DNA of 64,000 nucleotides from Methanothermobacter sp. MT-2 (GCA_003584625.1 AP017647.1:1458739-1522738); one strand, 5' to 3'; positions 39,912 through 50,312 are shown, counted from the stretch's first letter. The notes: generated by a model not told the origin, from the letters alone. Made by a program: numbers and translations.

Positions 39912-40565
39912 TTGCATATACCAGATGGTTTCATACCATTTCCCCAGTATATCATTTACTGGATAATAGCAATAATAGCACTCTATTTCAGTGTACGATG
40001 GGCCAGCACTAAACTCGAAGAAAGACAAATACCACTCTTCGCAGTATTGGCAGCTGGTATATTCGCTATACAAGCAATGAACGTCCCAATACCCTGGGGT
40101 ACAAGTGGACATATGGTAGGCGCAGCACTCATCGCCATAATATTCGCAAGTCCATGGGCCGCAGTCCTATTATTGTCAATTGTACTCATACTCCAAGGCC
40201 TAATATTTGGTGATGGTGGCATAACCGCATTAGGGGCTAACATCCTCAACATGGGTATCATAGGAGGATTTGTAGGATACTACCTATTCAAGGGGACTAA
40301 AGGACTAGGAGAAATACCAGCAGTTTTCATAGCATCATGGGCGTCAATATTCTTGGCAGCGATAGCATGTGCAATAGAAATGTGGATGGCAGGTACATTC
40401 CCACTAGGACTTGGATTACAGTTCATGGGATTATACCATGCAGTTATAGGAATCATAGAGGGAGTTTTAACTGTAGTGATTGTTTTAGCAGTTCAAAATG
40501 CCCGACCCGACCTGTTCTCATTTAAAGATTGGGGAAAAGAAAAGGCCGAGGTGTTATCTAAATGA
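39912..40565 (+). CDS. cbiM: Cobalt/nickel ECF transporter substrate-specific membrane component CbiM
   Basis: 217 residues, about six or seven helices. The mature N-terminus MHIPDGFIP contains the Met-His metal-binding start required in CbiM/NikM. TTG start with GGGGGTAGAT upstream. It imports Co2+ for cobamide or Ni2+ for hydrogenases and F430; choice between the two metals is uncertain. Overlaps cbiN by four bases. Confidence 0.92.
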   Translation: MHIPDGFIPFPQYIIYWIIAIIALYFSVRWASTKLEERQIPLFAVLAAGIFAIQAMNVPIPWGTSGHMVGAALIAIIFASPWAAVLLLSIVLILQGLIFGDGGITALGANILNMGIIGGFVGYYLFKGTKGLGEIPAVFIASWASIFLAAIACAIEMWMAGTFPLGLGLQFMGLYHAVIGIIEGVLTVVIVLAVQNARPDLFSFKDWGKEKAEVLSK

Positions 40566-40843
40566 AGAGTCGAGACAAGAAATTACTCATTGGTGGGGTT
40601 ATCATAGCCCTCATCATAGCAGTACTCGCACCATTTTTAGCATCTCCAAACCCTGATGGACTAGAAAGTACAGCCGAGAAGGTTAAGGTTCCTGAAACAG
40701 AACCGGCCATAGAATCACCTATACCAGATTATAGTATACCAGGACTTGGTAAAACAGGTGAAGTGCTTGCATTAATCGTTGGCACCATCATTGTTTTAAT
40801 CATAGCTTATGGTATAAGTGCAGCGCTTAAAACAGGGAAATAA
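40562..40843 (+). CDS. cbiN: CbiN-like component (PDGLE domain)
   Basis: 93 residues with two helices enclosing an external loop that starts with [13 protein letters not shown], the PDGLE signature of CbiN/NikN. Coupled to cbiM by a four-base overlap. Needed with CbiM for metal uptake. Confidence 0.88.
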   Translation: MKSRDKKLLIGGVIIALIIAVLAPFLASPNPDGLESTAEKVKVPETEPAIESPIPDYSIPGLGKTGEVLALIVGTIIVLIIAYGISAALKTGK

Positions 40844-40878
40844 TCACCCCCATATTAATTTTTTTAGGGGATCAGTTT

Positions 40879-41661
40879 ATGGAAGATCTTATCACAATAG
40901 AAAGGGAAAGTTTGAAGGAAAGTCCTGTTCATAGGCTTGATGGACGCATAAAAATAATAATAAGTCTAATTATGATAGTCTATGCGGTAAATACCTCTGA
41001 TCTTCTAATCCTTTTTATAATGGAGGTCTATCTTCTACTTTTATTATCATTTTCTAGGATACCATTATCCTACACACTAAAGAGACTGTTTCTGATTTTA
41101 CCATTCGGCGGATTCATCGCCCTATTCCAGTTATTCATAAGATCTGGTGACATCATATGGACCGGACCCTTCGGGATTCATGTGACCATGCAAGGACTAC
41201 TATTTGGGATTCTATTGTTCTCAAAGATAACTGTGAGTATAACAGCAATAATATTACTTTCTTCAACAACACCAATGCAGGAACTTACAAATTCAATGAG
41301 GGGTATGCGAATACCTCACACATTTGTCATGCTCCTAAATCTAACTATAAGATACCTATTCTTTTTCTATGATGAGCTGGAAAGGATAAAAAATGCCCAG
41401 AAAACCAGATGCTTCGACATATGGAATAAAAACACCGGATACACATGGAGACTCAGGAAAATCGGGGAAACAATCGCCATGATATTCCTACGCGCCTATG
41501 AACAAGGAGAGAAAGCCTATCTAAGCATGTTAAGTCGCGGATATTCCCAGAAAAGTCAAATGTACCATGAAAAATCTCCACTAAAAAGAGCCGACATCCT
41601 ATTCATAATCATGAACATCACATTCATAATACTACTCTACTATATCCAAATCTCAATATAA
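40879..41661 (+). CDS. cbiQ: ECF transporter T component CbiQ
   Basis: 260 residues, with about five helices and the T-component coupling helices (FLRAYEQGEKAYLSMLSRGY, the Ala/Arg-Gly coupling motif). It normally couples CbiM to the CbiO ATPase, but no cbiO follows: the next 285 bases are gene-free and then tRNA-Met. The ATPase must be encoded elsewhere or shared. Confidence 0.9.
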   Translation: MEDLITIERESLKESPVHRLDGRIKIIISLIMIVYAVNTSDLLILFIMEVYLLLLLSFSRIPLSYTLKRLFLILPFGGFIALFQLFIRSGDIIWTGPFGIHVTMQGLLFGILLFSKITVSITAIILLSSTTPMQELTNSMRGMRIPHTFVMLLNLTIRYLFFFYDELERIKNAQKTRCFDIWNKNTGYTWRLRKIGETIAMIFLRAYEQGEKAYLSMLSRGYSQKSQMYHEKSPLKRADILFIIMNITFIILLYYIQISI

Positions 41662-41946
41662 TGATAACAATAAGCCTACCTATTAAAGGAAATTTAACTT
41701 CTCCAGTAGAATTCCCACAGAGAATAGGGGGGCCGAAAAATATTTATAAAATAAAAAATGATACTATGACCTACCCCAAAAAAAGGTTGAAAAAGCGCTG
41801 GTAAACCCCTCAGGGCCTGCAAAATAAAAAACCAATCTTGAATAATGAAGAGGTTCTCGATCTGAGTGTGAATACCTTAACAGAAAAAACTCTTTGAATT
41901 AGCAAATGGGATGGTAGTTCACTGGAAAAACTGATTTTTTTTACAA
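41662..41946 (+). other. Gene-free stretch with a strong TATA box and T-tract: possible small RNA
   Basis: After cbiQ there is an A/T promoter-like AAATATTTATAAAAT at about 41738-41752. About 25 bases downstream follow an ATG with twelve codons (MTYPKKRLKKRW) and no clear ribosome binding site, a region with no ORF, and a T-tract (CTGATTTTTTTT) near 41930-41940, just before tRNA-Met. This might be a short non-coding RNA or a leaderless micro-ORF. No known RNA family is recognised. Confidence 0.25.
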
Positions 41947-42054
<108 letters not shown>

Positions 42055-42241
42055 TAAACCCCAAATATTATAAACCTGAAAAATTTTTTAAGGGCTACTA
42101 TTTTTTTCTGGGAAAATTTTATAGTTTCTATAATTATTGGTAAATTTTTATAGGGAAAAAGAATAATCTAAGGATAAGTCCCCCTTCATGGTTTATTTGT
42201 AAAAAAATTGTTTTCTCAAAGAGGATATTAAGGTGGCTTAG

Positions 42242-42994
42242 ATGCCGAAGAGATATGAAGGTTTAGCTTATTGGGAGATAATAACTAGACAGATGGGTTT
42301 TTTGAAAAAGAATGAACAATTAAAGTTAAAAAAGAGTAAGATCACAGTAATTGGATGTGGTGGTATTGGGGGCGCCGCCATTGAAATGTTAACTAGAATG
42401 GGTGTAGGTTCATTATCCATCATAGATAAGGACAACTTTAATATATCGAATATCAACAGGCAGATCATGAGCACTTTTCACAATATTGGAAAATCAAAGG
42501 TCGCTGTTGGCAAGGAAAGAATATGGAAAATAAACCCATTCACTAAAATCAAGACTTTTAATGGCAAAGTTACCGAAGACAATGCAAATACCCTCATAAA
42601 AAATAGTGATATCGTGATCGATGCCATGGACAACATCATATCCCGTGTTATAGTTAGCAGAGAGTGCAAAAAATTAAGGATACCATTTATACACGGGGCC
42701 GTACACGCTTCAAGAGGCCAGATAACAGTATTTGGAGATGAAACACCATCCTATGAAGAAGTTTTCATGTTGCCTTCAAAAGATCTTAAATTAACAAGTG
42801 AAGTTAAAGAAAAAGTTCAACGTTTAGAAGGTGAAATTCCACCGGTTATAGGCCCCGCGCCGAATATTGTTGGTTGTATAGAATCATTCGAAGCTTTAAA
42901 GCTTTTAACGGGTAAGGGTGGTGTTATCTGGGCTCCTAAACTTTTAACTTTTGATCTTTTAAGGGATGACCCATTTAAGCTCGTGGAATTATAA
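42242..42994 (+). CDS. E1-like adenylyltransferase, ThiF/MoeB/HesA family
   Basis: 250 residues that activate the C-terminal Gly-Gly of ubiquitin-like sulfur carriers by adenylation. GCGGIGGAAIEML (about 38-50) binds ATP, DKDNFNISNINRQ near 63 and DAMDNIISR near 130 are family motifs. The CxxC zinc pairs of some MoeB/ThiF proteins are not seen. AAGGTGG precedes the ATG. A likely client is the carrier at 8829 and the TtuA-like thiolase at 9026, but they are not adjacent. Ends 55 bases before glnA. Confidence 0.88.
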   Translation: MPKRYEGLAYWEIITRQMGFLKKNEQLKLKKSKITVIGCGGIGGAAIEMLTRMGVGSLSIIDKDNFNISNINRQIMSTFHNIGKSKVAVGKERIWKINPFTKIKTFNGKVTEDNANTLIKNSDIVIDAMDNIISRVIVSRECKKLRIPFIHGAVHASRGQITVFGDETPSYEEVFMLPSKDLKLTSEVKEKVQRLEGEIPPVIGPAPNIVGCIESFEALKLLTGKGGVIWAPKLLTFDLLRDDPFKLVEL

Positions 42995-42997
42995 CAA

Positions 42998-43030
42998 AGT
43001 ATATATACCACTAGAAGGAAATATACTTCC
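42998..43030 (+). promoter_or_regulatory. glnA promoter with NrpR-type operator
   Basis: A TATA element (AAGTATATATACC, 42998-43008) is followed by GGAA-ATATAC-TTCC at 43017-43030. This is an exact fit to GGAA-N6-TTCC, the operator bound by the nitrogen repressor NrpR at nif and glnA in methanogens. Its place just downstream of TATA fits repression by blocking initiation when nitrogen is plentiful. Confidence 0.85.
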
Positions 43031-43048
43031 GGTCAATGGAGGTATTCT

Positions 43049-44377
43049 ATGGATGATAAAATCGAAAAAATCATGGAAAAAGTAGACGAATGCGACATAA
43101 AATTCGTTAGACTACAATTTGTGGACATACACGGAGCTGCGAAAAACATGGCCATACCCCTCATGAGGCCAGATCAACTAGAAGACATTATAAAAGAAGG
43201 CATATTATTTGACGGATCCTCAATCGAAGGCTTCGTGGACATAAACGAAAGCGACCTAGTACTAAAACCAGAACCCGAAACATTCTCCACATTACCTTGG
43301 AGACCAGAAGAAAAAGGTGTGTGCAGATTCATATGCGACGTATACTGGCCAGATGGAAAACCATTCGAAGGCGATCCAAGATACGTCCTAAAAAGAGTCC
43401 TATCCAAATATGAAAAATTAGGATATGAATATAATGTGGGCCCAGAACCAGAATTTTTCATACTAGACTATGATAGTGAAGGAAACATAATACCCCTCGA
43501 CACTGGCGCATACTTCGATGTTGAACCAATAGACCAAGGAACCGACTTCAGAAGAAAACTAGTAATGGACTTGGAAGCCCTAGGCTTCGACATTGAAGTA
43601 AGCCACCATGAAGTGGCCCCAGGACAACACGAAATAGACTTCAAGTTTGACAAAGCTTTAAAGACTGCGGATGCAGTTATAACATTTAAGCAGGCGATAA
43701 AAGCAATAGTAGATAAGATGGGCTACCTTGTAACTTTCATGCCAAAACCATTCTTCGGAGAAAATGGAAGCGGCATGCACTGCCACCAGTCGCTCTTCAA
43801 AGGTGGTGAAAACATATTCTATGACCCTGACACTCCAACGCAATTATCAGAAAAGGCAATGTATTTCATAGGGGGGTTGCTGGAACATTCAAGGGCATTA
43901 TCTGCGATATGCGCCCCAACAGTCAACTCATATAAGAGACTAGTCCCAGGATATGAAGCGCCAGTCTATATAGCATATGGCTTCAAAAACCGATCAACAC
44001 TCATAAGGATACCCGCATCCCGTGGTAAAGGTACCCGTGTTGAATTCAGGGCCCCGGACCCATCCTGCAACCCCTATCTTGCATTCGCTGCCATGTTAGA
44101 AGCTGGAATGGATGGTGTGAAAAACAAGATAGACCCTGGAGAACCAGTTGAATTCGATGTATTCAGACTAAGCATGAAAGAACTTGAAGAGATGGGTATA
44201 AAAACGTTACCATCAAGTTTATGGGAGGCATACCATTCACTTGAAGAAGACGAAGTCATAAAATCAGCTATCGGAGATCACATCTACGAAAAGTTCATGG
44301 AAATAAAACATAAAGAATGGGACGAATACAGAATCCAAGTATTCAAGTATGAAATAGAAAAATACCTCAACATCTAA
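43049..44377 (+). CDS. glnA: Glutamine synthetase type I
   Basis: 442 residues; makes glutamine from glutamate, ammonia and ATP. Motifs: DGSSIEGF near 53, GPEPEFFI near 131, the ATP-binding [11 protein letters not shown] near 235, [10 protein letters not shown] near 310 and [13 protein letters not shown] near 330. Length suits the short GSI-alpha type without adenylylation. GGAGG precedes the ATG, and an NrpR-type operator overlaps the promoter. A T-rich stretch (ATTTTATTTTTTT) follows and separates it from the convergent ABC-2 genes. Confidence 0.97.
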   Translation: MDDKIEKIMEKVDECDIKFVRLQFVDIHGAAKNMAIPLMRPDQLEDIIKEGILFDGSSIEGFVDINESDLVLKPEPETFSTLPWRPEEKGVCRFICDVYWPDGKPFEGDPRYVLKRVLSKYEKLGYEYNVGPEPEFFILDYDSEGNIIPLDTGAYFDVEPIDQGTDFRRKLVMDLEALGFDIEVSHHEVAPGQHEIDFKFDKALKTADAVITFKQAIKAIVDKMGYLVTFMPKPFFGENGSGMHCHQSLFKGGENIFYDPDTPTQLSEKAMYFIGGLLEHSRALSAICAPTVNSYKRLVPGYEAPVYIAYGFKNRSTLIRIPASRGKGTRVEFRAPDPSCNPYLAFAAMLEAGMDGVKNKIDPGEPVEFDVFRLSMKELEEMGIKTLPSSLWEAYHSLEEDEVIKSAIGDHIYEKFMEIKHKEWDEYRIQVFKYEIEKYLNI

Positions 44378-44396
44378 AACCCCACATTTTATTTTT

Positions 44397-45521
44397 TTAT
44401 AATCTTATTAAACCCTCCCTCTTAAATGAAACAGCGGACAAAGCAAATACTAAAATGGAAAAACTCAATGAAGGCAACATATCCACCAAAAACCCCATAA
44501 CTGACTGCTGAGTTGAAAGTTTCACCAATATTACCGTTGGTATGAAATCCATAAAAGGCTGGAAGAAACCCAAATCCATGAAAAGCGGCACAAAGAGTAT
44601 GAACGTTGCAATGAAAAGTACAATGGTTATCGCGGAATTAGCCTCCTTTGTACTGTCAACAACACTTGAAATAAATATCCCAACACCAGCAAATCCAAGG
44701 GCCATGAAAAAAAGTAACAAGAAAATCAACGACAAATTATATAATGGAACATGAAGCAAGAACAAAATCACAGCCCATGCAAAACTTTGTAAAAGTGAAA
44801 ATAAAACCACCGGTATTATCTTACCAAATATTATCATGGATGGTGATAAAGGCGCCATAAGAAGCACCTCAAAGGTCTTCCGCTCCTTCTCACCAACAAT
44901 ACTATCAGTAACTATATTACTACCAAGGAAAAAGGGTAAAAATAATATAAAAGGCACCATAAAACCATACATAATCCCAATAAAATATGGACTTTCAAAT
45001 GCAATCTTCAAGCGCTTTTCAGTGTTCATCTCAACTATACTAAGATTAATCGGATTTTTAATCCTCTTTATCTCATCATCTGGAAGATCAGCAAGACTTC
45101 TCTCAATATTATATGATCGCGAGGCCCTTCTTATCTTCTCAGATAATATAGTGTAGAATATGCTACCAGCATCTATATTCACCCCAACATCACCATCCTC
45201 TTTTAAATATACTGTGGCTGATGTCTCTGATCCAAGAGCCTTATTTGCACTCTGAAGATCATTATAATAGACAAGTTTCAGATTCTCTTCCTTCAAATTC
45301 TTTTCAAGAACAGTCCCTTGTATATCAGGGGTGACGCCAACCTTTAAGAATTGGCTTCCACCCCACTTATCCATCAATTCAGGGTCTAGAGCGATTGAAC
45401 TTACACTAGCAAGGGCAAAACTTCCAAGTAATATGATAACCTGCACAATCACAAGTAATATATAAACCCGGTTTGTGAGGATGTCATATGCTTCCTTTTT
45501 TGCTAAAGCCACAAGTTTCAT
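44397..45521 (-). CDS. ABC-2 type transporter permease
   Basis: 374 residues: one N-terminal helix, a large external domain (about 40-180), then five helices (FIGIMYGFMVPFILFLPFFLG, etc.). The segment DSIVGEKERKTFEVLLMAPLS is typical of the ABC-2/NatB-like family. Overlaps the preceding permease gene by four bases. With the ATPase (46602) and the other permease it forms a heterodimeric exporter. Substrate unknown. Confidence 0.85.
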   Translation of the reverse strand: MKLVALAKKEAYDILTNRVYILLVIVQVIILLGSFALASVSSIALDPELMDKWGGSQFLKVGVTPDIQGTVLEKNLKEENLKLVYYNDLQSANKALGSETSATVYLKEDGDVGVNIDAGSIFYTILSEKIRRASRSYNIERSLADLPDDEIKRIKNPINLSIVEMNTEKRLKIAFESPYFIGIMYGFMVPFILFLPFFLGSNIVTDSIVGEKERKTFEVLLMAPLSPSMIIFGKIIPVVLFSLLQSFAWAVILFLLHVPLYNLSLIFLLLFFMALGFAGVGIFISSVVDSTKEANSAITIVLFIATFILFVPLFMDLGFFQPFMDFIPTVILVKLSTQQSVMGFLVDMLPSLSFSILVFALSAVSFKREGLIRL

Positions 45522-46627
45522 AAAAGACCCCTTAACAACTTTAAAACCCCTGGACGAGGACCAAATAATATATCATCCCTCTCAAAAAGCCATAATGCCA
45601 AACCATAAAATATTATACTACTAACAACCAAACCTGAAAACGTTAATAGCATATTAGATATTGTTATATTCTCCGAACCAAGAAGTTTCATTATAAGGAT
45701 CAAAGGGCCCACACCACGCCCCTGGGAAACATAGACAAGCGCAGGAACTATAAGAAAACCTATAACTATTATATAAACAAAGGTTATACCTATACCGGCT
45801 TCTTTGTAATTCTTTGAATAAACAGCAACAAGACTCGTAAGTCCCACAACTGGAACAGCTGTTAAGACAAGAATCAGATATATCAGGGGCGCGTTAGGAA
45901 TTCTGAATCCACTAGCCATTATTATAATCATCCAGATGATTAACTGGATGGCCATTATTACTATAACCGCCATCGATTTTCCCAAGATTATATGACTCCT
46001 AGATATTGGCATTGCAATAAGCGATTCTCCTGTCTTCCTCTCCTTTTCACCCACAATACTGTCAATAATAAGATTACCAAAAAGGAACAATGGTAAAACA
46101 AGGAGTATCGCCACCATCACCTTATTTATAAGTTTTAATGGTAATGATTCCCCCACAGTTTCCTCTCTAATATTAGCCTCCTTCCTTTCCATAGAAGCCA
46201 TGATCTGACTGGTGATCTTCTGGGAAGATCTGTCAACCGCACTTTCCACCTCATCTTTTACAATGTTACTCATTGGAGTTGAACTATCAAGGAATAACAT
46301 TGCATTAAATGGTAATCCATCAGACTCAACAAGAAGGAGCGAACGTCCCATTGGTGACCGGGCATCTGTAGTATGTACACTGACCACATCAGGGTTGATT
46401 TCATCTCTAATAATCCCTTGCGGATCATTAACATCTAAAACTGCGAATTCACCAAGTGATGGGAGTAATGTAACCTCCTCCCCGGTATTCATCATCTGAA
46501 GCACACCATTAAAAATTAACATGACCAGGAATAATGTGACGATCTGAAATATAAAGATGAAAAGGAATTTACGACTCCTAAAAGTGCTTTTAATCTCCCA
46601 CTTAGTTATAGTCCAACTCATCACCAT
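45518..46627 (-). CDS. ABC-2 type transporter permease
   Basis: 369 residues with the same layout as its neighbour: first helix, external domain (about 45-170), then helices with DSIVGEKERKTGESLIAMPIS. The two permeases are paralogues and share the GEKERKT motif. The start overlaps the end of the ATPase gene by 26 bases; ATG 46621 is an alternative. Probably exports Na+, lipid or peptide; this cannot be decided. Confidence 0.85.
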   Translation of the reverse strand: MVMSWTITKWEIKSTFRSRKFLFIFIFQIVTLFLVMLIFNGVLQMMNTGEEVTLLPSLGEFAVLDVNDPQGIIRDEINPDVVSVHTTDARSPMGRSLLLVESDGLPFNAMLFLDSSTPMSNIVKDEVESAVDRSSQKITSQIMASMERKEANIREETVGESLPLKLINKVMVAILLVLPLFLFGNLIIDSIVGEKERKTGESLIAMPISRSHIILGKSMAVIVIMAIQLIIWMIIIMASGFRIPNAPLIYLILVLTAVPVVGLTSLVAVYSKNYKEAGIGITFVYIIVIGFLIVPALVYVSQGRGVGPLILIMKLLGSENITISNMLLTFSGLVVSSIIFYGLALWLFERDDILFGPRPGVLKLLRGLL

Positions 46628-47522
46628 GCACCATTTCTATGAAAACATCATCCAAGGTAGTCTCTCTCGTATTAACAGAATACACATTTCCCTCCAACAT
46701 CCTTATAATATTGGGGATAATATCTCGCTCCTGGAGTGAAACCTCCATTTTATTCCCATCCAATCTTATATTCTTCACACCACGCAACTCTTCTAAAAGA
46801 TCCAAGTTAACCCTAGAAGGATCAACAAGGTATATCTCCAACGCCAAATCACCCTTTATTTTTGATTTAAGCTCTTGGGGCGTGCCAACATCTAATATAC
46901 GGCCCTGATTCAAAATCGCCACCCTATCACAGAGATAGTCAGCCTCTTCCATGTAATGCGTGCAAAGTATCATTGTCTTATCACCCTTAAGTCCCCTTAT
47001 AAATTCTCTTATAGATGTTGCAGTGGCCGGGTCAAGGCCCATTGTAGGCTCGTCCAATATAAGAATTGGAGGATCATGTATAAGGGCCCTAGCTATACCC
47101 ACACGTTGCCTTAAACCCTTGGAAAACGTGTTTATCTGATCATCCGCCCTATCCTCCATCCCTACAAGTTGGAGTAATTCATCTATTCTATGATTGAGAA
47201 CATGCCTTGGAACCCCATATAATTCACCAAAATATCTCAGGAGGTTCCGGGGAGTGAATCGTTCATAAAGGTTTGGCTCCTCTGGGAGATAACCTATCAT
47301 CGACTTAACTTTGATAGGTTCCTGGGTAACATCTAATCCAGCAACTTTAACACTGCCCTTATCTGGATGTAATATACAGGCAATTATCCTTATGGCCGTG
47401 GTTTTACCAGCACCATTGGGGCCTATAACCCCTAATAGTTCGCCTTTATCCACGCGGAAACTTATATCATCTAATGCTAATATCTTTCCAAAGCTTTTTC
47501 TAACTGATTCAACTTCTATCAT
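46602..47522 (-). CDS. ABC-2 type transporter ATP-binding protein
   Basis: 306 residues. Walker A GPNGAGKTT near 36, signature FSKGLRQRVG near 135, Walker B ILILDEPTMGLDP near 155, followed by a family-specific C-terminal domain (about 220-306). An in-frame TTG at 47537 is possible; ATG 47522 is preferred, having GGTGA eight bases upstream. First gene of the three-gene operon. Confidence 0.9.
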   Translation of the reverse strand: MIEVESVRKSFGKILALDDISFRVDKGELLGVIGPNGAGKTTAIRIIACILHPDKGSVKVAGLDVTQEPIKVKSMIGYLPEEPNLYERFTPRNLLRYFGELYGVPRHVLNHRIDELLQLVGMEDRADDQINTFSKGLRQRVGIARALIHDPPILILDEPTMGLDPATATSIREFIRGLKGDKTMILCTHYMEEADYLCDRVAILNQGRILDVGTPQELKSKIKGDLALEIYLVDPSRVNLDLLEELRGVKNIRLDGNKMEVSLQERDIIPNIIRMLEGNVYSVNTRETTLDDVFIEMVHGDELDYN

Positions 47523-47603
47523 ACCGAAAGTCACCAAAAAAATCTTATCTATAAAATTATATTTTAAAAGATTTATAAAAATTAGGATTGGGAGGATCTT
47601 TTC

Positions 47604-48818
47604 ATGTTTATAAGCGAACTTTTACCAGTTAAAGAAGCTTTCAAATTATTAGATGAAAATCAAAAATTCACCGAGGAAGAAACCATTGAGCTTATCGATG
47701 CCCATGGTCGCGTGAACTCTAGGAAGTTAATATCAAAGTTTGATTCACCACCATTTGATAAGGCTGCGATGGATGGATATGCTATAATCGCAGAGGACAC
47801 ATTCCAAGCCTCAGCAGATAAACCCATCACATTAAGGGTTATAGATGCTATCGGCGCAGGTAGAGTTTCAAAGGCCAAAGTTAAAAATGGAGAAGCTGTT
47901 AAAATAGCCACGGGCGCCCCCATACCAGAAGGGGCGGATGCAGTGATCATGGAAGAATACACTTATAAAAAGGGGGATAAAATCGAGGTTTCCCAGCCTA
48001 TTCCACCCGGTGAGAATATCGCCCAGCGAGGCGAGGATATAAAAGCTGGTGAAACCATACTCGAAACTAGGAATGTGTTGCGCCCTCAGGATCTTGCAAT
48101 CGCCGCATCAGCCGGTTATGATACCATCAATGTTTATAGGAAACCAAAGGTTAAGATTATCATCACAGGCGACGAACTTGTCGAACCAGGAGCCAAACTG
48201 AAACCGGGACAGATAATAAACTCCAACAAGTATACTCTCAATGCACTTGTTGAAAGCGCAAAAGCATCACCAGAAGTTGAACATTCACCAGATAAAACCA
48301 AAATATTAGAGGAGAAGATAAAGAGGGCCGTCCAGGAATATGATATGATAATAACAACAGGAGGGACCGCTATTAGCAAAGGCGATATAGTGGTAGAGAC
48401 TGTACATAAGCTTGGCGAAGTCATCTTCCATGGAGTTGCCATAAGACCAGGCAAACCACTAGCCTTTGGCATGATAGATGATAAACCTGTATTCATGTTA
48501 TCCGGGTATCCTGTAGCTGCAATGGTACAATTCGACATCTTCGTGAGATATTATCTGTTGAGGATGCAGCACATCAACTATGAACACCAACTGGTCAAGA
48601 GGATCTGTCAATTTAAAACCCCATCAAGGCTTGGGCGAACAGATTACATAAGAGCATTTACAAATAATAAAACAACCAAACCAATACTTATAAGTGGATC
48701 AGGTATCATAAAATCCATGGTCAAATCCAACAGTTATATCGTCATAGAAGAAAACAGTGAAGGAATAGATAAAAACTCAAAATGTAATGTCTTAATGTTC
48801 GATTCATTCAAAATCTAG
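47604..48818 (+). CDS. moeA: Molybdopterin molybdenumtransferase MoeA
   Basis: 404 residues; inserts Mo or W into adenylated molybdopterin, needed for formylmethanofuran and formate dehydrogenases. SPPFDKAAMDGYAI near 49, ATGAPIPEGADAVIMEEY near 100, TTGGTAISKGDIV near 251 and HGVAIRPGKPLAFG near 275 are standard MoeA motifs. GGGAGG precedes the ATG. Only one MoeA is in the window; methanogens often have two. Confidence 0.94.
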   Translation: MFISELLPVKEAFKLLDENQKFTEEETIELIDAHGRVNSRKLISKFDSPPFDKAAMDGYAIIAEDTFQASADKPITLRVIDAIGAGRVSKAKVKNGEAVKIATGAPIPEGADAVIMEEYTYKKGDKIEVSQPIPPGENIAQRGEDIKAGETILETRNVLRPQDLAIAASAGYDTINVYRKPKVKIIITGDELVEPGAKLKPGQIINSNKYTLNALVESAKASPEVEHSPDKTKILEEKIKRAVQEYDMIITTGGTAISKGDIVVETVHKLGEVIFHGVAIRPGKPLAFGMIDDKPVFMLSGYPVAAMVQFDIFVRYYLLRMQHINYEHQLVKRICQFKTPSRLGRTDYIRAFTNNKTTKPILISGSGIIKSMVKSNSYIVIEENSEGIDKNSKCNVLMFDSFKI

Positions 48819-48827
48819 GTGTATGAA

Positions 48828-49985
48828 ATGGATATTTTATTATTTTATGGGATCGTCTTTGTATTCATATGGACTCTAGCATTATTATTCAGGAAACAGT
48901 TAAAAATCGAAGTCTATGGACCTCTGCTCATGAGAAAAACCAAGAGGATGAGAAGCTTCATTGATAGCCTAGCCCAAAGATATTCTAGATTCTGGAAGTG
49001 GAGCGTAAACATAGGCATCCCCATAGCATTCTTTTTCATGTTCTACATGTTATATGCGATCATAGCATCCCTCAAGGACATTTTTGTAAAACCCCAAGCT
49101 TCTCTCATCGTCCCAGGGGTAGATATCCCAGGAAGCCCCCTCTTCATCCCATTAGCATATGGAATTATAGGACTAGTAATCGTGATAATAGCGCATGAAT
49201 TTGCACATGGGATACTGGCAAGGGTTGAAGGCGTGAAAATAAAATCCATTGGCCTACTCTTACTTGCAATAATACCCGGAGCTTTCGTAGAACCAGATGA
49301 AGATGATATTAAAAAGTTAAAGAGGCTCCCAAGGCTGAGAATATACGCAGCAGGATCCATCGCAAACCTTATAATAGCATTTTTATGCCTACTCGTATTT
49401 GTTGGCATTTCATCCTATGCCGTGCCCTCAACCTTTGAGACAGATGGCGTGCAAATAAAAAGTGTGGTACCAGGGAGCCCGGCCAGCCACGTGCTAAAAG
49501 ATGGTATGGTGATAAAAAGTATCAATGGCAAGCCTACTAATAATCTGACCAATTATGAGAAGGTTTTAAAGGATATAAAGATTGGGGAAGTTATAACGAT
49601 ACAAACAGATCAAGGTATCTTCAATTTAAAGACCTCAAAAAACCCAAATAATGCAAGCAGACCCTATATTGGTATAAGAAGCACTAATAACTTTGAAGTG
49701 AAGGAGCCCATAAAATCGATATGGGGAGATGAAATCCCAACTTTACTCCTCTACCTCCAAGATTTGTTCTTCTGGATTTCATTACTCAATTTCGCAGTGG
49801 GGACGGTGAATCTACTACCTGCAAAGCCACTCGACGGGGGTCTAATGTTCGAGGAACTTTTAAAATCCAAACTACCCAACAATGTAGTAGATCATATTGT
49901 AAGTTCTGTTTCAGTATTCGTCATCTTAGTATTGGCAATTAGCATAATATGGGGCACAGGCCGGGGCATCCTACTAATGTTCTAA
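48828..49985 (+). CDS. Site-2 protease family membrane metalloprotease with PDZ domain
   Basis: About 385 residues. Zinc motif HEFAH near 124, a PDZ-like domain (about 205-275, VVPGSPASHVLKDGMVIKSINGKP), and a second zinc/active-site segment NLLPAKPLDGG near 327. Five or six helices. It cleaves substrates within the membrane; the target is unknown. ATG 48828 is chosen over GTG 48819, which abuts the moeA stop, because GGTG lies seven bases upstream of it. Confidence 0.9.
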   Translation: MDILLFYGIVFVFIWTLALLFRKQLKIEVYGPLLMRKTKRMRSFIDSLAQRYSRFWKWSVNIGIPIAFFFMFYMLYAIIASLKDIFVKPQASLIVPGVDIPGSPLFIPLAYGIIGLVIVIIAHEFAHGILARVEGVKIKSIGLLLLAIIPGAFVEPDEDDIKKLKRLPRLRIYAAGSIANLIIAFLCLLVFVGISSYAVPSTFETDGVQIKSVVPGSPASHVLKDGMVIKSINGKPTNNLTNYEKVLKDIKIGEVITIQTDQGIFNLKTSKNPNNASRPYIGIRSTNNFEVKEPIKSIWGDEIPTLLLYLQDLFFWISLLNFAVGTVNLLPAKPLDGGLMFEELLKSKLPNNVVDHIVSSVSVFVILVLAISIIWGTGRGILLMF

Positions 49986-50013
49986 AAAAAAAGAGAGAAA
50001 TTAATTGGCCAAT

Positions 50014-50298
50014 CTATCTGATTTCGATTTTACGGCCTTCAGGCGGCTCCTTTAAGCCTATTTTTATAGTTAGTAGTCCGTTCTCGAATTTGGCCTTCAC
50101 ATCTTCTGGGTTTACTCTATGGGCGAGCGCCCAGCAACCACTGTATCTGAAATTTGCGCCTTTTGCATTTAAACAGAATCCTTGTTCTGTGATTTCAAGG
50201 TTTATATTCTCTTTTTTTACTCCTGGCAGTTCTATTGTTATATTGTATTTGCCTTTGGAATGGGTTATGTAAGCTGCTGGGATATATGTAAGTTTCAT
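50014..50298 (-). CDS. Hsp20/alpha-crystallin family small heat shock protein
   Basis: About 94 residues, comprising mainly the alpha-crystallin domain (YNITIELPGVKKENINLEITEQGFCLNA ... FENGLLTIKIGL) with hardly any N-terminal arm, so smaller than typical Hsp20 (about 140). It might form only small oligomers. It follows the ferredoxin-like gene by 14 bases and is probably in the DUF169 transcript. Confidence 0.85.
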   Translation of the reverse strand: MKLTYIPAAYITHSKGKYNITIELPGVKKENINLEITEQGFCLNAKGANFRYSGCWALAHRVNPEDVKAKFENGLLTIKIGLKEPPEGRKIEIR

Positions 50299-50312
50299 CA
50301 TTCGCCTCTCCC

